Positions 1 to 7,045 of a stretch of 7,739 bases of DNA are shown piece by piece (the first letter of the stretch is position 1; every line of letters begins with the position of its first letter). The translations under genes and the position numbers were made by a program. This DNA is from Myxococcota bacterium (GTDB lineage Bacteria > Myxococcota_A > UBA9160 > PR03): assembly GCA_030066475.1 (NCBI GenBank), contig JASJBO010000350.1, positions 1 through 7,739 of the forward strand, written 5' to 3'. The notes beneath the pieces are model-generated. The model did not search any database. It saw nothing but the letters and a program-made list of their open reading frames with translations, and was not told where the DNA came from.

Positions 1-2047
1 CCAGCTCGAGCCCGCTCGCGCGCGCGGGGACCTCTCCGACCCGGAAGCTCCCGATGCCGTGGAAGCGCAGCTGCTCGTCGAGCAGACCCCACGGCTTCCA
101 CATCCCGCCGAGCAGCGCCGGCACGAGCCCGAGCGTGCGCCAGCCGATGCTGGCGAGCGCGGCGACGTCGCGCAGGCCCGGTCGCTCCGGGAACCAGCCC
201 CGTGCGCGCGCCAGCCCGCCCGCCGGGAGCAGCGACGGCAGCAGGCGCAGCACGCGGCGCGCGTCGGTCTCGGCCAGCAGGCTGCCCCCGACCAGCTCGC
301 CGCCCCGGCGGTGCGCTACCAGTCGCAGCCGCGTGAGCGGGACCGGGAAGGCGGTGATCTCGAACAGGCACTCGCCCGACTCGAGCACCAGCGTGCCGTC
401 GCGCCAGGTTCCGTCGAAGGCGTAGTGGTGGATGCGCGGCTCGGGGACGCCCACCGCAGCGCCGCTCGCGTCCATCCCGAAGCGCTGCACGCCCCAGGCG
501 ACCACGCGCTCGCCGTCCCGAGCCAGCACGCCCACGTCGATGTGGAGGCTCGCGAGCCCGACCTGGTCGAAGGTCGGCACGATGGCGGGCGCCTGCACCG
601 CGACGCGCGCCACGCGGAAGCGCTCGGGCAGCGGGCCCGGCTCGCTCTCGACCCGCGCGATCTCGATCTCCTCGTCGAAGTCGCGCTCGCTCCCGCCCAC
701 GGCGACGCGACCGCGCACCCGCACGCGCGGCGCGCCCCCGGCGATCACGTGCACCTGGCTTCCGTCCGGGCAGAGCGGCGCGTTCGCGGCGCGGATCCGG
801 CCGGGCCGCGTGACGCCGTCCTCGGTGTGCAGCACCCGCACCCCCACCACGTCGTCCGGTCCCACCGGCTCGCCGGCGGCGCCGCCCGCGCTGCAGACGA
901 GCAGCCGGAGGCCGTCGGGCTCGCGCGGCTCGGCCGGCGCGTCGGGCACCGCGCCGTGGGGCACGTAGACGATCGCGCCGCTCGCCGAGGCCGTCGCGAC
1001 GCCGTGGCGGCCGATCGCCACCGACGCGTTCAGGTTGCACAGCGTGCCGGGCTCGCGCGTGTCGAGCTGCCAGCGCAGCGAGCCGTCGAGGCGCAGGCAG
1101 GAGAGCCGGCCGTCGCCGCCCGGGACGTAGAGGTCCTCCCCCACTGCGGCCGAGCCGCGGATCGCGTCGCCGAGCCAGCGCGTCCAGCGCACCTCGCCGG
1201 TGCGCAGCGCGAGCGCGTACACGCAGCCGTCCGCCGATCCCACCATCACCTGGTCCGCGTGGACCGCGACCGAGGCGTAGACCGGTCCGCCCGTCGGCGT
1301 GCGCCACACCACGCGACCGTCCGAGGCGTCGAGCGCGACGACGTGGTGGTCGAAGCTCGCCACCACGACGAGTCCGCCGGCCACGGCGGGCGACGAGGCC
1401 ACGAAGTTGCCGAGGTTGCGGCGCCAGCGTGTCCTCCCCGTCGCGAGATCGAAGGCGTAGACGCAGCGGTCGAAGGAGGCCACGAAGACCCGGTCGTCCT
1501 CGAAGGCCGGCGCCGCCCAGATCTGCAGCCCGGTCGGCGCCGCCCAGCGCACGCCCGCGTAGGGCTCGATCGCGTAGAGGTAGAAGTCGTCGCTGCCGGC
1601 ATACAGCCAGCCGTTCGGGCCCTCGCAGACGTTGGCCTCCCACCAGTAGATGGTGGAGGGCGTGACGCGCGAGCGATCGAGCATGCGGTCGTAGCGCCAC
1701 ACCTCCTTGCCCGCGTCGCTGAAGCCGTAGATGCGCCCGTCGGCGCTCGGCACCCAGATCGTTCCGTCTCGCCCGATGCACGCCGCCGAGTCGATGATCT
1801 CCTCGGTCTCGACGCGCCAGACCACGCGTCCGCTGGCGGGATCGAGCCGGTAGAAGCAGCGGTCGGCCGAGCCGACGTAGAGCTGCTCGCCGGGCCCGAT
1901 CACGGGGGTCGAGAACACCGGCCCGCCCGTCGGGAAGAGCCGCACCGGCCAGTCGCGCGGCTCGGCCGGCACGCGGGCGCGCCCGTGGTTGGCGAGGCCG
2001 CCCCGCATCGAGGGCCAGGGCGCGGTCGTCTCGGAGGTCTCGGTCAT
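1..2047 (-). CDS. PQQ-type eight-bladed beta-propeller protein with unassigned C-terminal region (3'-partial at window edge)
   Basis: The frame runs from the ATG at 2047 to the left edge without a stop, giving at least 682 residues. A Shine-Dalgarno-like GGGAGAGGAG lies just upstream. Residues 11-20 (WPSMRGGLAN) resemble the usual opening strand of PQQ/BamB-like propellers. Blade signatures of the form 'S-A-D-G-x-[VI]-Y-A-L-D-x-x-T-G-x-x-x-W' recur about every 40 residues: near 60-79, 101-119, 151-170, 190-210, 230-250, 270-290 and 310-328, with a last strand near 353-362. This fits an eight-bladed ring closed by the N-terminus. Known relatives are scaffolds (BamB) or quinoprotein dehydrogenases. 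I see no signal peptide or lipobox and no dehydrogenase features, so a scaffold or sensing role is more likely. Residues about 375-682 match no family I recognise. They are rich in beta-type sequence up to about 590 and then become more hydrophobic (LRLLPSLLPAGGLARA; IGWRTLGLVPALLGGMW). The gene is divergent from the membrane protein gene at 2131. Confidence 0.88.
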   Translation of the reverse strand, partial: MTETSETTAPWPSMRGGLANHGRARVPAEPRDWPVRLFPTGGPVFSTPVIGPGEQLYVGSADRCFYRLDPASGRVVWRVETEEIIDSAACIGRDGTIWVPSADGRIYGFSDAGKEVWRYDRMLDRSRVTPSTIYWWEANVCEGPNGWLYAGSDDFYLYAIEPYAGVRWAAPTGLQIWAAPAFEDDRVFVASFDRCVYAFDLATGRTRWRRNLGNFVASSPAVAGGLVVVASFDHHVVALDASDGRVVWRTPTGGPVYASVAVHADQVMVGSADGCVYALALRTGEVRWTRWLGDAIRGSAAVGEDLYVPGGDGRLSCLRLDGSLRWQLDTREPGTLCNLNASVAIGRHGVATASASGAIVYVPHGAVPDAPAEPREPDGLRLLVCSAGGAAGEPVGPDDVVGVRVLHTEDGVTRPGRIRAANAPLCPDGSQVHVIAGGAPRVRVRGRVAVGGSERDFDEEIEIARVESEPGPLPERFRVARVAVQAPAIVPTFDQVGLASLHIDVGVLARDGERVVAWGVQRFGMDASGAAVGVPEPRIHHYAFDGTWRDGTLVLESGECLFEITAFPVPLTRLRLVAHRRGGELVGGSLLAETDARRVLRLLPSLLPAGGLARARGWFPERPGLRDVAALASIGWRTLGLVPALLGGMWKPWGLLDEQLRFHGIGSFRVGEVPARASGLEL

Positions 2048-2082
2048 CGCTCCTCTCCCGGCCCCCTCGCTCGCCGAGGGAA

Positions 2083-2105
2083 CATACAGCCTCGATCGGT
2101 GTATG
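2083..2105. promoter_or_regulatory. AT-rich inverted repeat in divergent promoter region (candidate operator)
   Basis: The 83-bp gap between two divergent genes contains CATACA (2083-2088) and its exact reverse complement TGTATG (2100-2105), separated by 11 bp. It is the only AT-rich patch in the spacer. A -10-like TATGGT (2102-2107, plus strand) and TATGTT (2086-2081, minus strand) overlap the two arms. A protein bound here could therefore affect both genes. The spacing is typical of dimeric repressor sites, but I cannot name a regulator family. A chance 6-bp repeat is possible. Confidence 0.4.
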
Positions 2106-2130
2106 GTTCGCCGGGCCGGGAGGGAGCGCC

Positions 2131-3447
2131 GTGGGCGGGATCCGGACCGAACGCGTCGTCACGCTCGACGTCCTGCGTGGCCTCGCCATCCTCGGGATGG
2201 TCTTCCTCCACAACGGCGCCTTCCACTTCGCGGACCTCGAGGCCGCGCTCGAGTCGCCGCCGCCCTGGCTGGTGGCGTTCGGCTTCCTGCTGCTGTGGGC
2301 GGGCCTGTTCGGTGTGGTCTCGGGCGCCGCCAACGCCACCACCGCGCTGCGCCGGCTCGAACGCGAGCAGGCGGACGCTGGCGGCGCCGGGTCGTGGCGC
2401 TATCCGCGCTCGCTCGTGGCGGGCGCGCTCCAGACCTTCGCAATCCTGTTCGCGATGCACTGGGTCTGGACGATCGCGGTCGGCAACTCGGCCGTCACGC
2501 CGAACGTCGACGACCCGAACCTGCGCGTCACGCTGGTCCCGGGACTGATCTACTACGGCGAGCTCCCGCGTGTCCACCCGGAGAGCTGGGTGTTCGCGAG
2601 CGCGCTCTGGATGATCGCCTCCAACGTGCTGCTGGTGTCGCTGACGCTGCGCTGGCTCTACCGGCGCCGCGCGCCGCGGGCGGGCGACCCCCTGACGCGC
2701 TCGCTGCTGATCCTCGGTGCGGTGGTCCTGCTCGCCACGCCGCTGCTGCGCTGGCTCCTCTTCGAGCCCATGAGGAGCCTGGTGCGGGAAGGGGGCGCGT
2801 CCATCGCCGCGGCGGTGCCGCTCGCGCTGCTGGTCAACGACCCCAACCCCGTGTTCCCGTTCTTCGCCTACGGACTGCTGGGCGCGATCGTCGGCGCCTC
2901 GCTCGCGCGCGGCGAGCCGCGTCGCTCGCTCTACCGCCTGATGGGCGTCGTCGGCCTCGTCCTGCTGGCCTGCGGCGGCGCCGGCCTGCTGTCGCTGGGC
3001 GGCGTCGTGCTGGCCGACCGCGAGGGCATCTGGGGCCAGTCGCCGGTCTACTTCGCCTCGCTCGCGAACCTGTTGCTCGGCCTGTTCGCGTGGCTGCTCG
3101 TCGGCCTGCTCGCCGCCTTCGATCCGGGACCGGACTCGCCGCGCGCGCCGTGGCGGCCGCGCTGGCTGCGCGCCCTGCTGCGCTTCGGGCGCTTGAGTCT
3201 CACGATCTTCATGCTGGAGGGCATCCTGGCGATGGCGCTGCGCCTGCTCGTCGACGCCGCGGCGCCGGGCTGGAACGCCCGCGTCGCCCTCGTGCTCGCC
3301 TTCGCTGCGGCCAACGTGCTGCTCTGGCACGTGCTGCTGATCGCGTGGGAGCGCGCCGACTACCGCGGATCGCTCGAGTGGGCGCTCGCGCGCATCCGCC
3401 GCACCGAGGACCGCGCCGTGGCGCTGCGCGCCGAGGGGCCGTCGTGA
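2131..3447 (+). CDS. Multipass membrane protein, acyltransferase-like (YeiB/DUF418-DUF1624 type)
   Basis: A 438-residue protein starting at GTG with a GGGAGG Shine-Dalgarno at 2118-2123, seven bases upstream. The N-terminus RVVTLDVLRGLAILGMVFLHN (residues 8-28) contains the 'R-x-x-x-LDxLRGLAILGM' signature of first transmembrane helices in the YeiB/DUF418, DUF1624 (heparan-alpha-glucosaminide N-acetyltransferase-like) and acyltransferase-3 group. About ten hydrophobic segments follow, near 11-31, 48-66, 93-117, 154-176, 190-210, 240-258, 268-295, 306-329, 350-375 and 384-405. The C-terminal YRGSLEWALARIRR (411-424) resembles the 'GPLEWLWR' ending typical of DUF418 proteins. Members of this group move acyl groups across, or modify sugars at, the cytoplasmic membrane, but most are uncharacterised. 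His27 sits at the end of the first helix, where the acetyl-accepting histidine of related proteins could lie; this is inference. The gene stops 13 bp before the convergent gene at 3461. Confidence 0.88.
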   Translation: MGGIRTERVVTLDVLRGLAILGMVFLHNGAFHFADLEAALESPPPWLVAFGFLLLWAGLFGVVSGAANATTALRRLEREQADAGGAGSWRYPRSLVAGALQTFAILFAMHWVWTIAVGNSAVTPNVDDPNLRVTLVPGLIYYGELPRVHPESWVFASALWMIASNVLLVSLTLRWLYRRRAPRAGDPLTRSLLILGAVVLLATPLLRWLLFEPMRSLVREGGASIAAAVPLALLVNDPNPVFPFFAYGLLGAIVGASLARGEPRRSLYRLMGVVGLVLLACGGAGLLSLGGVVLADREGIWGQSPVYFASLANLLLGLFAWLLVGLLAAFDPGPDSPRAPWRPRWLRALLRFGRLSLTIFMLEGILAMALRLLVDAAAPGWNARVALVLAFAAANVLLWHVLLIAWERADYRGSLEWALARIRRTEDRAVALRAEGPS

Positions 3448-3460
3448 GGCGCGCCGCTCG

Positions 3461-4819
3461 TCAGTTCGCCAGACCGGAGCACTGCCCGTCGACGTCGCCA
3501 CCGACCCGGTTGCCCGATCCCATCGGCGGCGGCGTGTTGTCCGCGCACTGCAGGTTCTGTCCGATCCGGTTCCCGGAGATGTCGAACTCCGCGTCTCCGC
3601 CCGCGTTGTCGTCGAACTGGAGGTCGCCGCGCACCTTGTTGTTCGCGACGGCGATCACGATCTCGCTCGCCTGCCCTGCGATCTGGCTGTCCTGGACCTG
3701 CAGGTTGCCTCCTACCTTGTTGCCGTCCGCGCAGCCGAGCTCGATCGGCGCGGTGTTCCCGGTGGCCTGCAGGTTGCTCTTGATCCGCGAGCCGCAGACC
3801 TGGTTCGGTCCGCCGTCGGGCGGCGTGCCGGTGGTGGCGAGGATCTGCACATCGCCGCCCACCCTGGCGTCCCGGACCCGGACGTCGGTCGCCTCGTCGG
3901 TCTGGATGTTGCCCCGGACCTTGACCCCCGTGGCGTCGAGCGCCCCGCCCGATTCGACCTGGACGTTGCCCTTGACCCGCGCGTCGGTCGCGACGAGGAC
4001 CCCGCCGGACTGGACGAGGACGTTGCCCTTGACTCGCGTTCCGTTCAGCGTGCAGGTCGCCCCGTCGGGCACCGTCACGTCGTCGAACTTCTCCTTGCCG
4101 AAGACGCCGTTGCAGACGTCCAGGTCGACCGTCCTGCTGCCGCCGCGCCTGCCTTCGGTGGCGAGCTGCGAGCACTGGCCGTCGGCGTCGCCGGCCGTGT
4201 TTCCCGCCCCCATCGGAGGCGGCTCGTTGTCGGTGCACTGGAGGTTCTGCCGGACCCGGTTGTTCGAGAGGTCCGCGCCGGCGCTCGTCGTGTTCGCCTG
4301 GTACTGGAGATCGCCGCGGATGCGGTTGTTGGTGACGACGATCGTTCCGTCGGCGATCTCGCTCTGACTGATCTGCAGGTTCCCCTTCACCTGGTTCCCG
4401 CTGTCGCAGCCGATCTCGAACGGCGCGCGGTTCTCGACCAGCTGGAGGTCGCCACCGATCTTCGAGCCGCAGACCTGGTTGGCCGCGGCCGAGGGTGGCA
4501 CGTCACTGGTGGCGTCGAGCTGGACGTTGCCGGCAATCCGCGTGTTCAGGATCTGGAGGTAGCGAGCCTCCTCGGCCTGGAGGTCGTTCCGCAGCCTGGC
4601 GCCGGTGGCCACGAGCGCGCCGCCGGAGAGCACCTTGAGATTGCCCTTGACCCGGGTGCCGTCGAGCGTGCAGGTCGCTCCGTCCGGCACAGCGACGTCG
4701 TCCTCGAAGCTGCCGCCGCTGAAGACCCCGTCGCAGATCTCTTCGTCGGCGAGGGCGGGGGCAGCGAAGATGACGAAGATCGCCGCGACGGCGGCGACCT
4801 GGATCGGGCGCTCGTGCAT
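3461..4819 (-). CDS. Secreted two-module beta-helix repeat protein with paired cysteines
   Basis: A 452-residue protein. The ATG at 4819 is chosen because GGGAGG (4832-4827) lies seven bases upstream and residues 1-24 form a signal peptide (hydrophobic VAAVAAIFVIFAAPALA, cleavage after ALA). A longer in-frame start at 4963 would bury this signal. The mature protein has two homologous modules, about residues 28-220 and 235-450, joined by a polar linker (TEGRRGGSRTVDLD). Each is built of 19-27-residue coils that begin '[RKQ]-[VIL]-x-G-[ND]-[LV]-Q', seven coils in the first and eight in the second. This is the pattern of a right-handed beta-helix, somewhat bactofilin-like in rhythm. Both modules end 'NLQC-x-DN-x-PPPMG-x-GN ... 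DGQC', a tail I recall from uncharacterised high-GC bacterial proteins. The twelve cysteines fall in pairs 20-22 residues apart, suggesting disulfides between neighbouring coils. No enzyme motif is visible. A periplasmic or surface structural or adhesive role is inference. Confidence 0.9.
   Translation of the reverse strand: MHERPIQVAAVAAIFVIFAAPALADEEICDGVFSGGSFEDDVAVPDGATCTLDGTRVKGNLKVLSGGALVATGARLRNDLQAEEARYLQILNTRIAGNVQLDATSDVPPSAAANQVCGSKIGGDLQLVENRAPFEIGCDSGNQVKGNLQISQSEIADGTIVVTNNRIRGDLQYQANTTSAGADLSNNRVRQNLQCTDNEPPPMGAGNTAGDADGQCSQLATEGRRGGSRTVDLDVCNGVFGKEKFDDVTVPDGATCTLNGTRVKGNVLVQSGGVLVATDARVKGNVQVESGGALDATGVKVRGNIQTDEATDVRVRDARVGGDVQILATTGTPPDGGPNQVCGSRIKSNLQATGNTAPIELGCADGNKVGGNLQVQDSQIAGQASEIVIAVANNKVRGDLQFDDNAGGDAEFDISGNRIGQNLQCADNTPPPMGSGNRVGGDVDGQCSGLAN
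3470..4117 (-). repeat. Beta-helix module 2 (residues 235-450 of the secreted protein)
   Basis: Second copy of the duplication. It opens VCNGVF, passes through PDGATCTLNGTRVKGN, and closes with NLQCADNTPPPMGSGN and DGQC. Cysteines are at 236, 256, 342, 363, 425 and 447, giving pair spacings of 20, 21 and 22. It is longer than module 1 mainly because of one additional 19-residue coil near its start. Confidence 0.85.
3923..4036 (-). repeat. Tandem 57-bp coil duplication within module 2
   Basis: Residues 262-280 (RVKGNVLVQSGGVLVATDA) and 281-299 (RVKGNVQVESGGALDATGV) are adjacent copies of one 19-residue coil. At the DNA level the string ACGTTGCCCTTGAC recurs at 3963-3976 and 4020-4033, exactly 57 bp apart. 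Module 1 has only one coil of this type (56-74), so the copy arose or was kept only in module 2. Confidence 0.75.
4160..4738 (-). repeat. Beta-helix module 1 (residues 28-220 of the secreted protein)
   Basis: First copy of an internal protein duplication. It opens ICDGVF, passes through PDGATCTLDGTRVKGN, and closes with NLQCTDNEPPPMGAGN and DGQC. Cysteines are at 29, 50, 117, 138, 195 and 216, so all three pairs are spaced exactly 21 residues apart. The module has seven coils. Confidence 0.85.
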
Positions 4820-4835
4820 GGTGAATCCTCCCGGT

Positions 4836-4853
4836 CGGCCCCAGAGGGGGCCG
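4836..4853 (-). promoter_or_regulatory. Hairpin in the leader just upstream of the beta-helix gene's ribosome binding site
   Basis: CGGCCCC (4836-4842) and GGGGCCG (4847-4853) form a perfect seven-pair G/C stem with a four-base loop. It ends three bases upstream of the Shine-Dalgarno at 4832-4827. There is no T-run, so it is a poor intrinsic terminator. It could block read-through from the HEPN gene, stabilise a processed mRNA, or modulate ribosome access. The rest of the 160-bp gap between 4820 and 4979 shows no convincing promoter; a self-complementary GCTCCGGAGC lies at 4941-4950. Confidence 0.45.
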
Positions 4854-4979
4854 CACTGTCGATGCGGGCATTCGGGCCAGAGGTGATGTCCGGCGGGCCC
4901 GCTCTCGTGTCGTCGGGGCGGAGCGAGGAACCTAGGCGTTGCTCCGGAGCAGGCAAGCCGCACCCCCTCCCCGGCCCGG

Positions 4980-7013
4980 TCACGGCGTCAGGCCCTCTTC
5001 GACGCGCTCCGTCAGCCAGCGTCCGGGTCGCTGGCCGCTGTCGGAGCCGCCGTCCAGCCAGGTCGTGAGCAGCAGGGGGATCAGTGCGCCCACGAGCTCG
5101 AGCAAAAGGGCGAACGGCGCCAGCTCCTCCCGGCCGGGATCCCAGCGGCCGTGCGCCACGGCGTTGCGGAAGCTCCTGCCCGCTTCGGCGAACCAGCGGG
5201 AGGCCTCGGTGTCGCCCACCGCCTCGGTGACCAGGTGCTCGAGCTGGACGGGCTCGTGGCGGGATCGGAAGCGCCCGAGCATGCCCTCCAGCGCGCCGAG
5301 CAGCAGGCCAGGCCGGGAGCGGGCGGGAACGAAGCGTCGATCGAAGGCGCGGCGGAAGAGGGTCAGGATGTGGTCGATCTCGAAGTGGCGCCCCCGCGCG
5401 TCGTAGGTCGTCAGCAGGTCCCAGGCGGGTAGGACCCGTTCCATGTCGGCTGCCGTCACGCGCCCGGCAGCCGACGTGCGCGCAGCCTGCAGCACCGTCT
5501 GCCGGAGCACGGTCGCGCGTCGGTATCGCATGCTCTGGATGTAGGTGTACGACCCGAGCAGCTCGGGGTCGTGGAACCTCCCGAAGCCGGCGAGCCGCAG
5601 CGCCAGCACGCCGAGATCGCGCGGCCGCTCGAGCAGCGAGGCGGCGTCCTCGTGGGACAGCGAGGCGTCCTGGACCGCGAGACACAGGACGCTGGCACCG
5701 AGCTCCTGCTCGGGCCTCATCACGCCGATGGAGTCGCGCGCGATGTCCTTCTCTTCGAGGGCGCTGATCGCGGGACCCGAGAGCGGCATCAGCACGGGAG
5801 GCTGCGGCGTCCCGGCGGGCTCCTCGTCGAGGGCCTTCCCGAAGGCGAACACGTCCTCCGTGGCGAGTCCGATCAGGGGGCACCAGCCGACCGCGCTTCC
5901 TTCGGGCGCACTCAGGTCGGCCAGCGAGGAGAACGTCCCCGCGACCCGGCCGCGCTGGGTTCGCAGGCGGTCGGCGGGGCGCAGTCCGGGGGGATCGGCC
6001 AGCGGCAGCGGAACGAGACTCCCGTCGAGCGCCCGGGGCGGCGCGTCGAGCTGCGAGCGCAGCGCATCGAGCGAGGGCTCCGAGCGGAGTCGCCGTGCCA
6101 TCCCGCAGATCGAGGCGCCGAGCAGCTGCTGAGCGTGCGCTCGGCGGGCTGCGTCCGCGGCGTTGCGGGCCGAGCTCCGCGGCGCGCCGTGCAGGCTGGC
6201 GCTGCGGGCGTCGTACAGCCGCCGCGCGCCGCGCTTCAGCGTCTCCAGGTGCTCCGGGCTCGTCGCCAGCAGCGCGCCCAGACGCGTCGCGAAGGTCCTT
6301 CCGAGTCCGGACCGGATCTCCGGCAGCAGCAGCGACTCCAGCGCGACGACGCACAGGGTGAGCTGCTCGGCCGGAGACAGCACCGGCGCCGTCGCGGTGA
6401 CGAGCGATCCGATCGCTCCCGCGACGTCGGGGTCGTCGGCCGTTGCATCCATCGTCGCGGCCAGCCCGGATGCGTGCTCGATCGTCTCGGAGGAGAGCGG
6501 CGGTCCAGCCGCCTCGGGAAGGAAGAGGTACTCCTGATCGGCGTCGCCCTGGACCCGAAGCGTCTGGAAGCTCCTGTCCGACAGCTCGAAGCAGGCCTCG
6601 CTCGGACAGTGGACGAAGGTGACCGAGAGACGGGGAGAGGGCAGCGCCGCGGCCGGAGCGGCCAGCACCAGCGACACCCAGGCGCGATCGACGAGTCCCT
6701 GGTGGAAGTCGTAGGCCGACGGGAACCCCAGCGCGCACAGCGAGGCCCAGTTGTCCGATCGGGTCTTCAGCTCGATCGCACCGCCCGCCTCCTCCACGCC
6801 CTCGGACAGCTCCGGGAGGTCGAACTCGGCATCGAAGCGAAAGAAGACCGGCGCGGTCTCCTCGTAGCCGCGCCGGTGGTCGGAGAAGGCCCCGAGGCTG
6901 AGGGAGTCGTAGGTCTCGAAGGGAACCCGCCAGAGCCAGCCGCCGGCGAACGGCACCTCCTCCTGCTCCATGCGGAGCAGGGGGAGGTGGGCGAGAAAGA
7001 TCAGTTGGCTCAT
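4980..7013 (-). CDS. Tandem HEPN-domain protein (Apea-like), putative RNase
   Basis: A 677-residue soluble protein starting at ATG 7013, with GGAGGT (7027-7022) eight bases upstream. Two segments look like HEPN modules. The first, about residues 200-305, has helix VVALESLLLPE (222-232), then LYDARSASLHG (266-276) with the RX4H motif R270-H275. The second, about 545-655, has LLGALEGMLGRF (571-582), then SFRNAVAHGRW (614-624) with the canonical R-N-x-x-x-H motif R616-H621. The distance from the 'ALE' helix to the motif is about 45 and 41 residues, so the two are similarly built and probably arose by duplication. HEPN proteins with intact RX4-6H are often metal-independent RNases in defence, toxin-antitoxin or stress systems. 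The first module most resembles Apea-like HEPN ('LY-x-x-RS-x-x-x-HG'). The N-terminal 200 residues and the middle section (about 310-540) are unassigned. No transmembrane segment or signal peptide is evident. HEPN assignment is from motifs only. Confidence 0.9.
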   Translation of the reverse strand: MSQLIFLAHLPLLRMEQEEVPFAGGWLWRVPFETYDSLSLGAFSDHRRGYEETAPVFFRFDAEFDLPELSEGVEEAGGAIELKTRSDNWASLCALGFPSAYDFHQGLVDRAWVSLVLAAPAAALPSPRLSVTFVHCPSEACFELSDRSFQTLRVQGDADQEYLFLPEAAGPPLSSETIEHASGLAATMDATADDPDVAGAIGSLVTATAPVLSPAEQLTLCVVALESLLLPEIRSGLGRTFATRLGALLATSPEHLETLKRGARRLYDARSASLHGAPRSSARNAADAARRAHAQQLLGASICGMARRLRSEPSLDALRSQLDAPPRALDGSLVPLPLADPPGLRPADRLRTQRGRVAGTFSSLADLSAPEGSAVGWCPLIGLATEDVFAFGKALDEEPAGTPQPPVLMPLSGPAISALEEKDIARDSIGVMRPEQELGASVLCLAVQDASLSHEDAASLLERPRDLGVLALRLAGFGRFHDPELLGSYTYIQSMRYRRATVLRQTVLQAARTSAAGRVTAADMERVLPAWDLLTTYDARGRHFEIDHILTLFRRAFDRRFVPARSRPGLLLGALEGMLGRFRSRHEPVQLEHLVTEAVGDTEASRWFAEAGRSFRNAVAHGRWDPGREELAPFALLLELVGALIPLLLTTWLDGGSDSGQRPGRWLTERVEEGLTP
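5151..5168 (-). other. HEPN motif RNAVAH of the C-terminal module
   Basis: Codons for R616-N-A-V-A-H621, matching the canonical R-[NHD]-x-x-x-H HEPN active-site pattern and followed by G. It lies in a predicted helical context (AEAGRSF before it). Confidence 0.75.
6189..6206 (-). other. HEPN motif RSASLH of the first module
   Basis: Codons for R270-S-A-S-L-H275. It is preceded by RRLYDA and followed by G, the typical Apea-like HEPN setting. Serine replaces the common N/D/H after the arginine, as is frequent in that subgroup. Confidence 0.7.
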
Positions 7014-7021
7014 CGCCAGCG

Positions 7022-7045
7022 ACCTCCGCGAATCGGCTCACCCTA
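7022..7045 (-). promoter_or_regulatory. Candidate -10 element and ribosome binding site of the HEPN gene
   Basis: On the minus strand TAGGGT (7045-7040) is a weak -10-like element. It would start transcription near 7033 and give a leader of about 20 bases carrying GGAGGT (7027-7022). This placement would put the centre of the upstream palindrome about 42 bases before the start site. The -10 match is poor and the start site is inferred. Confidence 0.35.

Noticed and set aside
59..2548. Long plus-strand open frame (829 codons) across the propeller gene
   Set aside because: It is antisense to a propeller protein with repeated blade motifs and runs on into the membrane-protein gene. Its product is low-complexity, rich in Arg, Ala and His, which is typical of GC-rich antisense frames.
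1989..4367. Plus-strand open frame of 792 codons spanning two genes
   Set aside because: It crosses the membrane-protein gene out of frame and then runs antisense to the beta-helix gene. The apparent repeats in its second half mirror the coil repeats of the real gene.
3461..4800. Regularly spaced short DNA repeats considered as a CRISPR array
   Set aside because: The repeats are degenerate, spaced in multiples of codons and translate to a consistent [RK]VxGNxQ coil pattern; they are coding repeats.
4820..4963. 48-residue N-terminal extension of the beta-helix protein
   Set aside because: The internal ATG at 4819 has a well-placed Shine-Dalgarno and begins a clean signal peptide; the extension would place the signal internally and covers a strong hairpin.
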